A stretch of DNA of 64,000 nucleotides from CAVZCC01 sp963773765 (GCA_963773765.1 CAVZCC010000001.1:682001-746000); one strand, 5' to 3'; shown: positions 17,703 to 28,439, counted from the first letter of the stretch. Numbers and translations are program-made. Notes: generated by a model from the letters alone, not told the origin.

Positions 17703-18516
17703 TCAGGACGTGATCGTCTTCGACCACGTGGCGCTGGCGGTGCAGCGCATGACCGATCCCTGGCCCGTGCTGGCCGACGCCCTCGGCGGCCGCTACCTGG
17801 ACCGGGGCATCAACCCGGGGTTCGGCTGGACCCAGCTCCGGTTCGCGCAGGGCTTCGTGGTGGAGGGGCTGCATCCGGAGCTCACCGACCAGGACGACTT
17901 CCTCAACCGCTTCCTCTCCGGCAGCGGCCCGGGACCGCACCACCTGACGTTCAAGGTGCCCGACCTGGCCGGCCTGCTGGTCCGGGCCCGTCAGGCCGGG
18001 TACGCGCCGGTGGGAGAGAACTTCGACGACCCGGCGTGGGCCGAGGCGTTCCTGCACCCGAGGGAGGCCCACGGAATCGTGGTGCAGCTGGCCCAGGTGG
18101 GGTCCCAGCCCCTGGCCCCGCCCCCGGAGCCGGAGGGGTTCCCCGAGCTGCCCTTCGACCACCCCGTGGCCTCGCTCGGCCGCGTCGTCCATGCCGTCGC
18201 GGACCTGGAGGGTGCGGTCGGCCTGTTCCGCGACCTGCTCGGGGGCCGGGTGGTCAGCACCGGAGCCGCCGTCGACGGCAACCACTGGGTCGAGCTGGCC
18301 TGGGGTGGCCCGGGTCGCCTCCGGCTGCTGGAGGGCACCCACGCCGGCATCGCGGAGTGGATCGGTGACCGACCGGGGCGCATGCGCCACCTGTACTTCA
18401 GCTTCGACGAGCCGGCCCGTGTCCCCGGTGCCCACCGGGTGGCCGAGGGCCGCTGGGTCGTGGACGCGGACGACGTGCTCGGCACACGACTGGTCATCGT
18501 CTCCACCGCCCGGTAG
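17695..18516 (+). CDS. VOC-superfamily (glyoxalase/dioxygenase-fold) protein
   Basis: A 273-residue protein with two vicinal-oxygen-chelate modules, one starting FDHVALAVQRM and one HPVASLGRVVHAVADLEGAV. Possible metal ligands are the His of FDHVAL, the His of GPHHLTFKV and a Glu late in each module, but the set is not complete enough to name an enzyme. Such proteins include methylmalonyl-CoA epimerases and extradiol dioxygenases. The ATG at 17695 overlaps the menE stop; two further in-frame ATGs 15 and 30 bases upstream make the true start uncertain. Confidence 0.72.
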   Translation: MADQDVIVFDHVALAVQRMTDPWPVLADALGGRYLDRGINPGFGWTQLRFAQGFVVEGLHPELTDQDDFLNRFLSGSGPGPHHLTFKVPDLAGLLVRARQAGYAPVGENFDDPAWAEAFLHPREAHGIVVQLAQVGSQPLAPPPEPEGFPELPFDHPVASLGRVVHAVADLEGAVGLFRDLLGGRVVSTGAAVDGNHWVELAWGGPGRLRLLEGTHAGIAEWIGDRPGRMRHLYFSFDEPARVPGAHRVAEGRWVVDADDVLGTRLVIVSTAR

Positions 18517-18525
18517 CACGCCCGC

Positions 18526-19284
18526 CTACAGCAACATGCCCCCGTCGACCACGATCGTCGTGCCGGTGACCCAGGAGGAGAGCTCCGAGGCGAGGTAGAG
18601 GGCGGCGTTGGCGATGTCCTCCGGCTCACCCAGCCGCTGCAGCGGCACCAGGTGGGAGACCGCGTCCTCGTTGGCCTCCCACAGGGCACGGGCCATGTCG
18701 GTCTTGACCAGTCCGGGGCAGATGGCGTTGACCCGCACGGTGGGGGCCAGCTCCTTGGCCAGTGACCTGGTGAGGTGGATCAGGGCGGCCTTGGTCACGT
18801 TGTAGTGGCCGATCGACGTCTCCACCGACAGCCCCCCGATGGAGGAGATGTTGATGATGTTCCCGCCCCGGGCCGACATGGCCTGGCGCCACGCCTCCTG
18901 GGCCCAGACGAACGCCCCCCGCAGGTTGACGTCGTAGGTCTTGTCCAGGCGGGGCAGGTCGATGTCGATCATCCGCCCCATGTACGGGTTGGTGGCGGCG
19001 TTGTTCACCAGGATGTCCAGGCCCCCGAAGCGGCCGATGGTGGCGGCCACACACGCCGCCGCGGCCTCCGGGTCGCCGGCGTTGGCGGCGTACACGTCCA
19101 CCTCCGCGTCACCGGTCGGCGACATCTGCCCGGCAGCCTCCCGCAGGGCGTCCTCCTTGCGGGAGCTGAGCATGACGGAGGCGCCGGCCGCGGCGTAGGC
19201 GGCGGCGATGGCCCTGCCGATCCCACGTGACGCGCCCGTCACCAGGGCCACCTTTCCGTCCAGCCGCAGTCCGTCCGTTTCCAT
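18526..19284 (-). CDS. Short-chain dehydrogenase/reductase
   Basis: A 252-residue classical SDR. The cofactor loop is VALVTGASRGIGRAIA, the NNAA motif is present, the catalytic Ser lies in INISSIGG and the YxxxK pair is YNVTKAA. The Gly-rich loop followed by SSRKED suggests NADP(H) preference, but this is a weak inference. The C-terminus ASELSSWVTGTTIVVDGGM is typical of FabG-like members that reduce 3-oxoacyl or keto substrates. It is transcribed away from the GlxA regulator. The start ATG 19284 has TACGGT six bases upstream. Confidence 0.92.
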   Translation of the reverse strand: METDGLRLDGKVALVTGASRGIGRAIAAAYAAAGASVMLSSRKEDALREAAGQMSPTGDAEVDVYAANAGDPEAAAACVAATIGRFGGLDILVNNAATNPYMGRMIDIDLPRLDKTYDVNLRGAFVWAQEAWRQAMSARGGNIINISSIGGLSVETSIGHYNVTKAALIHLTRSLAKELAPTVRVNAICPGLVKTDMARALWEANEDAVSHLVPLQRLGEPEDIANAALYLASELSSWVTGTTIVVDGGMLL

Positions 19285-19290
19285 GGGCGC

Positions 19291-19296
19291 ACCGTA
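19291..19296 (-). promoter_or_regulatory. Candidate -10 hexamer TACGGT for the SDR gene, leaderless
   Basis: The spacer to ATG 19284 is six bases. It lies in the 99-base divergent gap to the GlxA-type regulator, whose own start has CACGAT six bases upstream. Confidence 0.48.
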
Positions 19297-19383
19297 GCCA
19301 AGCGGGCGGCCGTGGGGACCGATGGCAGGATTCGTCAGTACCTTGTCCTTGCTGCCACCCGCTCCACCCGTCACGATGGCGTC

Positions 19384-20394
19384 ATGACCAGCACGGCCGG
19401 ACCCGACCACGAGCGAACCGTCGTGCTGGTGACGGTGGACCGGCTCCAGTTGCTGGACCTGGCCGGACCGGCCGAGGTGTTCCGGGCCGCCAACCTGTTG
19501 GGGGCACGGCCCCGGTACCGCAACGTGGTCGTGACCCCGGACGGCGGACCGGTCACCTCCGACAGCGGTGTGCGCCTGACCCCGGACGCGTCGCTGGCCG
19601 ACCTGGCGGACGACACCGTGCCCGACATGACGGCCGTCGACACCCTCATGGCGGTGGGCGGCATCGGCGTGGACGCCGCGCTGGGCGACCCCGGCCTGCA
19701 GGACGGCCTGCGACGCCTGGCCGCACGGTCCCGGCGGGTCACGTCGGTCTGCACCGGTGCCCTGCTCCTGGCCGACGCCGGCCTGCTGGACGGCCGGCGG
19801 GCCACCACCCACTGGGCCGACGTGGACACCCTGGCCCGCCGCCACCCGGCGGTCACCGTCGAGGCGGACCGCATCTACGTCCGCGACGGCGACGTGTGGA
19901 CGTCGGCCGGGGTCACCGCCGGCATCGACCTGGCCCTGGCGCTGGTGGAGGCCGACCACGGGCCGGACCTGGCCCACGCGGTCGCGGGCTGGCTGGTGGT
20001 GTTCACCCGTCGCCCCGGTGGGCAGTCCCAGTTCAGCGCCCAGCTCTCGCTCCGGCCCGCCCGGCGCGAGGAGCTGCGCGAGCTGCAGCGCTGGATGCCC
20101 GACCACCTGGCCGGCGACCTGGGCGTGGCCGCCCTGGCCCGACGGGCCGGGATGAGCGAGCGGACCTTCGCCCGGGCGTTCCGGGACGAGACCGGCACCA
20201 CTCCCGCGGCCTACGTGGAGGCGTTGCGGGTGGAGGCGGCCCGGGCCCTGCTCGAGACCACGGACCTGACCGTGGCGGCCGTGGCACGCGACGTCGGCCT
20301 GCGCAGCCCGGAGCGACTGCACCGCGCGGTCCGCCGACGCCTGGGCACCACCCCCGACCGCTACCGCCAGCACTTCGCCCGCAGTCCCTCCTAG
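19384..20394 (+). CDS. GlxA-family AraC-type transcriptional regulator
   Basis: A 336-residue regulator: an N-terminal DJ-1/PfpI-like sensor domain (about residues 12-190, with the nucleophile-elbow sequence VTSVCTGALLLADAG) and a C-terminal AraC DNA-binding domain with two helix-turn-helix units (LAGDLGVAALARRAGMSERT and TVAAVARDVGLRSPERLHRA). The family senses small molecules, in most cases unknown. The adjacent downstream gene is a free-standing DJ-1 protein with a near-identical elbow, a likely regulatory target. The divergent SDR gene could be another. Confidence 0.9.
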   Translation: MTSTAGPDHERTVVLVTVDRLQLLDLAGPAEVFRAANLLGARPRYRNVVVTPDGGPVTSDSGVRLTPDASLADLADDTVPDMTAVDTLMAVGGIGVDAALGDPGLQDGLRRLAARSRRVTSVCTGALLLADAGLLDGRRATTHWADVDTLARRHPAVTVEADRIYVRDGDVWTSAGVTAGIDLALALVEADHGPDLAHAVAGWLVVFTRRPGGQSQFSAQLSLRPARREELRELQRWMPDHLAGDLGVAALARRAGMSERTFARAFRDETGTTPAAYVEALRVEAARALLETTDLTVAAVARDVGLRSPERLHRAVRRRLGTTPDRYRQHFARSPS

Positions 20395-20457
20395 AAGCCG
20401 GTCACGACGAACCGCCATCCCGAACGGAGCACACCACCATGCACCAGCCGCACCACC

Positions 20458-21111
20458 ATGCAGATCGCCATCGGCCTCTACCCCGACCTGACCGTCCTGG
20501 ACGTGATCGGTCCCTACCAGGTCCTGAGCCAGCTCCCGGACGCCGAGGTCGTGATCTGCGCCGCCGAGCGGGGACGGCTCTCCGACGACAACGGCCTGGT
20601 CCACCTCGACATCGACCACACGTTCGCGGACGTGCCATCGCCGGACGTGCTGCTGGTGGGCGGGGGGCTGGGCACCCGCAGGCTGATGCGACCGGGGACC
20701 GACATCGTGGAGTGGATCCGGGCCGCCCACCGCGGCACCACCTGGACCACGTCGGTGTGCACCGGGTCGCTCCTGCTGGGGGCGGCGGGGGTGCTGGACG
20801 GGCTGGCCGCCACCACCCACTGGAACGCGGTGCGCCACCTGGAGGCGTTCGGCGCGACGTACTCCACCGACCGGGTGGTCACGGCCGGCAAGGTCATGAC
20901 CGCGGCCGGCGTGTCCGCCGGCATCGACATGGCCCTCACGCTGGCCGCCGAGCTGCAGGGCGCGACGGTGGCCGAGGCGATCCAGCTCGGCATCGAGTAC
21001 GACCCCCAGCCCCCCTTCGACGCCGGCACCCCGGCCAAGGCACCGGCGGAGGTGGTGGAGTTCGTGGCTGCCGTCATGGACCGGGCAGAGGCCGAACTGC
21101 TGGACGGCTGA
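20458..21111 (+). CDS. DJ-1/PfpI-family protein (isonitrile-hydratase-like)
   Basis: A 217-residue stand-alone DJ-1/PfpI domain. The N-terminus IAIGLYPDLTVLDVIGPYQVL and the cysteine elbow TTSVCTGSLLLGAAGVLDG are close to bacterial isonitrile hydratases, but the family also holds amidases and chaperone-like members, so activity is uncertain. The start region contains a duplicated CACCACCATGCA (20432 and 20451); the first ATG, at 20439, is out of frame, so the one at 20458 is used. The gene lies 63 bases behind the GlxA regulator, probably in the same transcription unit. Confidence 0.82.
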   Translation: MQIAIGLYPDLTVLDVIGPYQVLSQLPDAEVVICAAERGRLSDDNGLVHLDIDHTFADVPSPDVLLVGGGLGTRRLMRPGTDIVEWIRAAHRGTTWTTSVCTGSLLLGAAGVLDGLAATTHWNAVRHLEAFGATYSTDRVVTAGKVMTAAGVSAGIDMALTLAAELQGATVAEAIQLGIEYDPQPPFDAGTPAKAPAEVVEFVAAVMDRAEAELLDG

Positions 21112-21138
21112 CCGGGCCAGGGGCGGGGACCCGCCTGG

Positions 21139-21144
21139 TAGAAC
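21139..21144 (+). promoter_or_regulatory. Candidate -10 hexamer TAGAAC, leaderless
   Basis: Six bases lie between this hexamer and ATG 21151. Its last base is C rather than T, so it is a weaker match. Confidence 0.35.
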
Positions 21145-21150
21145 AGCCCG

Positions 21151-21648
21151 ATGGATGCCGACGAACTCCGGGCGGTGCAGGCCCCGCTCAAGCAGCAGTA
21201 CCGCGACACCCCCGGCTCTGCGGTGGTCACGCTGCGGGCCGAGGGCGAACTGGGTGCGGGCCAGAGCTGCTCGGTGCAGACCGGTGCCGCCCTGGTGGAG
21301 GCGGGCCTGCACCCGGCCACCGGCGGGGACGGGTCCTTCGCCTGCTCCGGTGACATGCTGCTCCAGGCCCTGGTGGCCTGTGCCGGGGTCACCATGCGGT
21401 CCGTGGCCACCTCCCTCGGCATCGACGTGGCCGGCACCGTGCAGGCCGAGGGCGACCTGGACTTCCGGGGGACCCTGGCGGTGGACAAGGGCGCCGCGGT
21501 CGGCTTCACCGCCATCCGCCTGGGCTTCGACCTGCGCAGCGACGCCACCGAGGAGCAGTTGGACACCCTCATGAAGCTCACGGAGCGCTACTGCGTCGTG
21601 TTCCAGACGCTGGTGTCGCCACCGGAGATGACCGCCGTCCGGACCTGA
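21151..21648 (+). CDS. OsmC-family protein
   Basis: A 165-residue OsmC/Ohr-like protein. The family reduces organic or fatty-acid hydroperoxides with two cysteines. Here the first lies in QALVACAGVTMRS at the start of the long helix and the second in ERYCVVFQTL, the usual spacing. LRAEGELGAGQ and a central SGDMLLQALVACAG segment agree with the fold. It is cytosolic. The neighbouring DUF255 gene also encodes a thiol-motif protein, so a redox function for this block is plausible but not proven. Confidence 0.85.
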   Translation: MDADELRAVQAPLKQQYRDTPGSAVVTLRAEGELGAGQSCSVQTGAALVEAGLHPATGGDGSFACSGDMLLQALVACAGVTMRSVATSLGIDVAGTVQAEGDLDFRGTLAVDKGAAVGFTAIRLGFDLRSDATEEQLDTLMKLTERYCVVFQTLVSPPEMTAVRT

Positions 21649-21704
21649 CCGTTCGGAGCCGACCGGGACCGGCGGGCCGACCCGGCCCGGGGGTGCAGCG
21701 CGGT

Positions 21705-21710
21705 TAGGTT
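21705..21710 (+). promoter_or_regulatory. Candidate -10 hexamer TAGGTT, leaderless
   Basis: The spacer to ATG 21717 of the DUF255 gene is exactly six bases and there is no Shine-Dalgarno. Confidence 0.5.
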
Positions 21711-21716
21711 CCGGCC

Positions 21717-23768
<2,052 letters not shown>

Positions 23769-23803
23769 GTGGTCCCGGTCGGCCGAAGGTCGACGACCGC
23801 TCC

Positions 23804-23830
23804 TTGCTGTCGCAATGACCGGCGTAGACT
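23804..23830 (+). promoter_or_regulatory. Candidate promoter TTGCTG-N15-TAGACT
   Basis: A -35-like TTGCTG at 23804-23809 and a -10-like TAGACT at 23825-23830 lie upstream of the Shine-Dalgarno of the gene at 23861. The 15-base spacing is short. Confidence 0.32.
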
Positions 23831-23860
23831 GGCCCCAGAGGTCAGAGGGAGGTGAGGACG

Positions 23861-24505
23861 ATGGTGTTCGTCATGATCGTCCCGCTCGTGCTCGTCGGCA
23901 CCGTGGTGGTCCTGGTCCTGCGCCGGGGAGACCGGGACCCGCAGCCCGCACGGCTGGTCCAGATGACGGCCCTCGGACTGGCCGGGGTGGTGGGCGTGCT
24001 CGTCGGGTTGTTCATCCTCGGTGAGACGTTCACGGATCCCGGCGGGTGGGCCGCGGTCGGACTGGCCGCCACGTGGGTGGTGCCGCTCGTCGTGCTGTCC
24101 CTCCTGGCCTGGTTCCGGCCCGGCCCGGCCACGTGGGTCCTGGGCGCGCTGGCCGGCGCGGTGGTCGGCCTCGGGCTCTGGTACGCCGTCGACCCCGAGG
24201 CGTGGCGCAGCTTCGAGGACGACGTCGGCCCGGTGCGCGGCATCGCCGCGTTCGCCCTGCTCCTCCCGATGGCGGTGCTGGGCCGCACCCGGCCGCTGGC
24301 CGCAGGCGTGCTCCTGCTCGCGGCGTCGGTGGTCCCACCGGTCCTGGCCGCGCTCGGCGCCGGCGGCGCCATGGCCTCCGTGGTCGCGGTGTCCACCCCG
24401 GGGGCGCTGGTCGGCGCCCTGCTCCTGGTGGCCGGGTTGCTGCAGCGTCAGGCGGATGGCGCGCCGGGGTCGGGCGGCCATCCCTTGCCGTCGGTCCCGG
24501 CGTAG
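23861..24505 (+). CDS. Polytopic membrane protein, unknown function
   Basis: A 214-residue hydrophobic protein with about six or seven membrane segments and short loops, unlike any family I can name. The start ATG 23861 is chosen because GGGAGGTGAGG lies at the right distance upstream; a GTG at 23852 would overlap that Shine-Dalgarno. The C-terminus (ADGAPGSGGHPLPSVPA) lies antisense to the end of the RND transporter gene, so the two convergent genes overlap by 58 bases. Confidence 0.7.
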   Translation: MVFVMIVPLVLVGTVVVLVLRRGDRDPQPARLVQMTALGLAGVVGVLVGLFILGETFTDPGGWAAVGLAATWVVPLVVLSLLAWFRPGPATWVLGALAGAVVGLGLWYAVDPEAWRSFEDDVGPVRGIAAFALLLPMAVLGRTRPLAAGVLLLAASVVPPVLAALGAGGAMASVVAVSTPGALVGALLLVAGLLQRQADGAPGSGGHPLPSVPA

Positions 24506-27048
24506 CCCGATCCGCCGCCGGGCGCCGGAGCCGGGACCTCGTGGATGCCGGGCTCGCCCCGCCGGTGCTTGGGGTGTGCGCCGACCTTGTGGTCGGGCAC
24601 CTCGATGAAGGGCTCCACCTTGTGGTCGAGCATGCCCTTGGACACCCAGCCCCGCTTGTCGGCCCAGATGATCATGGGCGGCAGGACCACCAGGGCGGCC
24701 AGCAGTGCGATGGTGATCTTGAGCGCCACGAAGATGCCGAAGTTCCGCAGCAGCGGCAGTGACGAGAACGAGATGACGGCCACGCCGGCCACCGCGGTCA
24801 TGGCCGACACGATGAAGGCCCGGCCGGTGCGGGCCGCGGTCACGTCGATGGCGGCACGCGGCTCCAGCCCGCGCCGTCGCTCCTCCAGGTACCTCAACAG
24901 CATCAGCGACGTGAACTCGGTGCAGGTCGCCACCACGAGCGGGCCACCGACGGCGGTCATGGGGCTGAGCTCGATGCCGAGGGCCCAGATGGCGATCGTG
25001 GCCACTCCCGACGCCACCAGCACCGGCACCATGGACAGCAGCGCCCGGGTGAACGAGCGCAGCCGGACCAGCAGGAACAGGAACACCAGCCCGACCGCCA
25101 GCCACGTCAGCTGCGTCAGGTTGGCCTCCAGGTTCTCCAGGAGGCCGACGCCCACCACGGCCAGGCCCGACGGCGTGATCTTGGTGCCCTCGGGCGGATC
25201 AGCGTCCTCACGGATGGCGTTCACCGCCACCGACCGCTCCTCCAACGAGGTGGGCTTGGTCAGGTAGACGATGTTGAGCGCCTCGCCCGACGGTGACGCG
25301 GTGGAGGTCTGGATGTCCTCCGGGGCCACGTCCCACGCCTCCTGCACCGCCTCCGCACTGGGCGTCACGTGCTCCGCCCCGGGGACATCGGTGAGGTCCG
25401 CCACCGTCTTGATGATGCTGGAGCCGATGAGCAGGACCTCCGGGTTCCGCTCCAGCTCCCGGGTGGTGAAGTCGTCCACGTAGTCGACCACCGGCTGGTC
25501 GAACAGGCTCTGGCCCACCTTGGACTCGACGAACACGCCCAGCTCGGACGACCCGCCGATCTCCTCCTCCACGGCGCGCAGGTCCTTGATGACCTGGGTG
25601 TCCTGGTTGACCCAGTTGATGGGGTCCGTCTCGAGCTTGATGTCTGGCTCCACCACGCTGCCCACGACGAACACCAGCACCGACACCGCGGCCAGTGGCA
25701 GGGCCCAGGCCCCCGGCAGGCTCCCCAGCCACACCACCAGGCGGCCCAGCTTGCCCTCGCTGAAGTCACCGGTCTGGGTGGGGCTGCGGAACTCCCGGAT
25801 ACCGAGGACGGCGAGGGGGTTCACGATGGAGGAGATGCAGATGGCGATGATGCCGACGGTGAGCAGCCAGCCGAAGTCCCGCACCATGGGCACCCGGGAG
25901 ATCTGGATGGCCAGGAACGCGAACACCGCGTCGAAGGTCACCACCAGCAGGGCCGGGCCCAGCCCCCGGGCCGCCTCCTGGATCGGGTGGGGGGAGTGGT
26001 CGATGACCACCTCCTCCTCGATCCGGGAGTGCATCTGGATGGCGTAGTCGATGCCGATGCCCAACATGACGGGCAGGCCGGCGATGGTCACCAGGGTGAG
26101 GGGGATGCCGATGAACCCGGCCAGGCCGAAGGCCCAGATCACCCCGATCAGCACCACGGCCATGGGCAGCAGGCGCCACCGGACGTTGAAGAACAGCATG
26201 AGGATCACCAGCATCACGGCCACCGCGATGCCGCCCAGGGTGAGCATGCCGCCCCGCAGGTAGTCGTTGATCCCCTTGAGCAGGATGGGGGCGCCGGTGG
26301 TGATCACCCGGGCGTCGGGGAACTCCAGCGCCTTGGTGATCTCCACCACGGCGTCGGAGGCGGCGCCCTCGTCCTCGATGGACAGGTTGCCCTCCAGGCG
26401 GGTGATCATCTGGGCGTGGGTGTCGTCCGGGAAGAACGGGCGGAGGGCCTTGCGGACCTCACCCTGGTTGTCGTACAGCAGGAACTGCACGAACTCCGGG
26501 TTGTCCAGGGTCTGCTGGTCCGGCGGGATGGCCAGCAGCCGCGACGCGGTCTCCGCCGTGTCCGCGGCCCGGGCCTCCGCGCTCTCGGTGTCCCCCGCCG
26601 CCTCCGCCGCGGCCTGGGCCTGGGTGAGGGCCTTGGCCGCAACGGCGTCGAACACCGTGCCGCCCTCCGGGGCCCTGACCAGGGTGGCGGAGAACTCGAG
26701 GGCGGTGAGGGGCGAGATCACGCCCTGCACGCCGTCGACCTGCTTCAGCTCGTCGGCCACCTTGGTGAAGGTCTCGTTGCCCTCCGGGGTGAAGATCGAG
26801 TCGATCTTCTTCCCGTCCTCCATGGAGATGACGCTCAACATGGCCTGGCCGCCGAACAGCTTCTGGTAGGCGGTGTTGTCCTTGTAGACCACGTCGTTCT
26901 TGTTCAGGTAGCTGTCCTGGCCGGTGGCGAACTCGAGCCGGGTGATGCCGGTGCCGATGACGACGGTGAAGACCAACCCGACGACGGTGACGACCCCGGC
27001 GTGCTTGCCCAGGTTGACGGCCAGCCACGACCAGAACCGCTGCATCAT
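24448..27048 (-). CDS. RND-superfamily MMPL-type transporter
   Basis: An 866-residue inner-membrane exporter built from two repeats, each one membrane helix, a large periplasmic domain and a block of five helices. The first helix block contains LTLVTIAGLPVMLGIGIDYAIQMHSR, split here into VMLGIGIDYAIQMHSR, with the proton-relay Asp; the matching position in the second block reads VVATCTEFTSLMLLRYLEE, where Glu replaces Asp. The family exports lipids, hopanoids or other hydrophobic compounds. The start is the ATG at 27048, behind GAGGGGG, rather than the ATG at 27075. No membrane-fusion or outer-membrane partner gene is nearby. Confidence 0.88.
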   Translation of the reverse strand: MMQRFWSWLAVNLGKHAGVVTVVGLVFTVVIGTGITRLEFATGQDSYLNKNDVVYKDNTAYQKLFGGQAMLSVISMEDGKKIDSIFTPEGNETFTKVADELKQVDGVQGVISPLTALEFSATLVRAPEGGTVFDAVAAKALTQAQAAAEAAGDTESAEARAADTAETASRLLAIPPDQQTLDNPEFVQFLLYDNQGEVRKALRPFFPDDTHAQMITRLEGNLSIEDEGAASDAVVEITKALEFPDARVITTGAPILLKGINDYLRGGMLTLGGIAVAVMLVILMLFFNVRWRLLPMAVVLIGVIWAFGLAGFIGIPLTLVTIAGLPVMLGIGIDYAIQMHSRIEEEVVIDHSPHPIQEAARGLGPALLVVTFDAVFAFLAIQISRVPMVRDFGWLLTVGIIAICISSIVNPLAVLGIREFRSPTQTGDFSEGKLGRLVVWLGSLPGAWALPLAAVSVLVFVVGSVVEPDIKLETDPINWVNQDTQVIKDLRAVEEEIGGSSELGVFVESKVGQSLFDQPVVDYVDDFTTRELERNPEVLLIGSSIIKTVADLTDVPGAEHVTPSAEAVQEAWDVAPEDIQTSTASPSGEALNIVYLTKPTSLEERSVAVNAIREDADPPEGTKITPSGLAVVGVGLLENLEANLTQLTWLAVGLVFLFLLVRLRSFTRALLSMVPVLVASGVATIAIWALGIELSPMTAVGGPLVVATCTEFTSLMLLRYLEERRRGLEPRAAIDVTAARTGRAFIVSAMTAVAGVAVISFSSLPLLRNFGIFVALKITIALLAALVVLPPMIIWADKRGWVSKGMLDHKVEPFIEVPDHKVGAHPKHRRGEPGIHEVPAPAPGGGSGYAGTDGKGWPPDPGAPSA

Positions 27049-27093
27049 CTGGAACCCCCTCGAGACCCGTGCCACTGCGCGTGGTGCGGGCGA

Positions 27094-27099
27094 AACCTA
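27094..27099 (-). promoter_or_regulatory. Candidate -10 hexamer TAGGTT for the MMPL transporter
   Basis: It would give a leader of about 39 bases containing the GAGGGGG Shine-Dalgarno before ATG 27048. Confidence 0.35.
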
Positions 27100-27147
27100 C
27101 ACGCCGCAAACAGGTCGCTGCACCGTCGCTGCGTCGTCGCTGCCCGT

Positions 27148-27774
27148 TCACCAACCGTCGTGGTGCACCGACGACGCCGGACCGGGCCGCCCGGCACGGG
27201 CCGACGACGACGGGGTGCGGCCCCCGGGGGCGGGGTGGCCCAGGGCGATGGTCCCCAGGGAGCGGCGTCCCGCCGGCACCCCGAGGGCGGCGAGGACGGC
27301 GGGCTCGTGGCCGAACTGGCCGAAGAACAGCGCCCCCAGGCCGCCGGCTTCCGCCGCCAGCAGCAGCGCCATCACCGCCGCGCCACCGTCGATGAACCAG
27401 TAGGGCACCGGCCACGCCTCCGGGCCCTCACCCAGCCCGGTGGCGGACTTGTCGGGCCGCCCGTAGCGGCTCACGTAGGCACCGGGGTCCACGACGGGAA
27501 CGACCAGCACGGGCGCCCGCAGCAACCCGGGCCAGCGGAACCCGTCGCGACGCTCCGGCGGCAGCGTCACGTCCCAGTACCGGGCGGTGTGCGTGCCGGA
27601 CAGCACGACCAGGTCCAGCGCCGCCGTGTTGCCGGCGGCCGGGGCCCGGAAGGCGGCGTCCAGCACGGTGGCCAACCGGTCCCGGTCCACGGGACGGTCC
27701 AGGAAGTCCCGGCACATGCGCCGGGCCGCCAGCACCTCGGCGAAGCGGGGGCCGGCGGCCCCCCGGGCACTCAC
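27148..27774 (-). CDS. Nitroreductase-family protein
   Basis: A 208-residue FMN-dependent nitroreductase-like oxidoreductase. The N-terminal motif FAEVLAARRMCRDFLDRPVD holds the Arg pair that binds FMN phosphate, followed by DAAFRAPAAGNTAALDLVVL and, near the C-terminus, GGLGALFFGQFGHE. Actinobacterial relatives are often annotated simply as nitroreductases, with unknown natural substrates. GTG start overlapping the stop of the upstream gene (GTGA). The last 25 residues are low-complexity and basic. Confidence 0.82.
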   Translation of the reverse strand: MSARGAAGPRFAEVLAARRMCRDFLDRPVDRDRLATVLDAAFRAPAAGNTAALDLVVLSGTHTARYWDVTLPPERRDGFRWPGLLRAPVLVVPVVDPGAYVSRYGRPDKSATGLGEGPEAWPVPYWFIDGGAAVMALLLAAEAGGLGALFFGQFGHEPAVLAALGVPAGRRSLGTIALGHPAPGGRTPSSSARAGRPGPASSVHHDGW

Positions 27775-28439
27775 CCGTGCTTCAGCAGTTCCTCGGCCAT
27801 GACCCAGCCGCAGGCCACCAGGCAGTCGCCCCGGTCCAGGTCGAGGTGGCCGAACTGCGCCGCGACCTGGGCGTCGATCTTCTCGGGCTTCAGCGAGTGG
27901 TGGTCGAACACCAGCGGGTGGGTGCCGTCCCCGGTGATGGTGAAGTTCTGGTCGTCGTAGCGGGACGCCTCGATGCCGAACCGCTTGGCCAGCCGGCGGC
28001 CCCAGGCCCGCTCCTCACCCGAGGCCTTGTGGCCGGGGCGGGGCACGATGTCCGACACGACCTTGAACGCCTCGAAGGCGCCGGCGTCGTTCATGCGGGT
28101 GCCCATGAGCACGTCCTCGTCCGGGAACGCCATGAGGGCGCGGCGGAGGTTGTCGCCGATGACCGCCTTGAGGACGCTGTCACGCTTGGAGGTCCGCTTG
28201 ACCTCCCCCAGGCCCAACAGGATGCACGGCGTGCCCCCGATGCGCTCCAGCGTGGAGAACGAGAACCCCCGGAGGTGGTTGCCGTCCCGCACCAGGGTCA
28301 CCAGGACCCATTCCTCGGTCTGCTTGGACAGGGTGCCGACTTCGTAGCAGATGCCACCGTCGACACAGAGGTCTGCCATCTCGGCCAGTTCCGCATCACT
28401 CAGCGCAGTGCAGTCCTTGGTCGTGACGTCGAGCGCCAT
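27771..28439 (-). CDS. Conserved-looking protein of unknown function
   Basis: A 222-residue soluble protein that I do not recognise. The start is secure: AGGAGAG precedes the ATG at 28439. The first 130 residues have alternating strands and helices, with LSDAELAEMADLCVDGGICY, VLVTLVRDGNHLRGFSFSTL and a segment GDNLRRALMAFPDEDVLMGT, loosely reminiscent of an acetyltransferase fold; no acetyl-CoA loop is certain. Later segments include RFGIEASRYDDQNFTI and VFDHHSLKPEKID. It is translationally coupled to the nitroreductase (GTGA), so a shared redox or modification role is possible. Confidence 0.65.
   Translation of the reverse strand: MALDVTTKDCTALSDAELAEMADLCVDGGICYEVGTLSKQTEEWVLVTLVRDGNHLRGFSFSTLERIGGTPCILLGLGEVKRTSKRDSVLKAVIGDNLRRALMAFPDEDVLMGTRMNDAGAFEAFKVVSDIVPRPGHKASGEERAWGRRLAKRFGIEASRYDDQNFTITGDGTHPLVFDHHSLKPEKIDAQVAAQFGHLDLDRGDCLVACGWVMAEELLKHG

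Noticed and set aside
19227..21353. 708-codon open frame overlapping the GlxA and DJ-1 genes
   Set aside because: Arg/Pro/Gly low-complexity translation of real genes read in another frame.
25369..27960. 863-codon open frame antisense to the MMPL transporter and nitroreductase
   Set aside because: Mirror frame of two clear genes, rich in His/Gly/Asp/Gln, with no start signal or recognisable domain.
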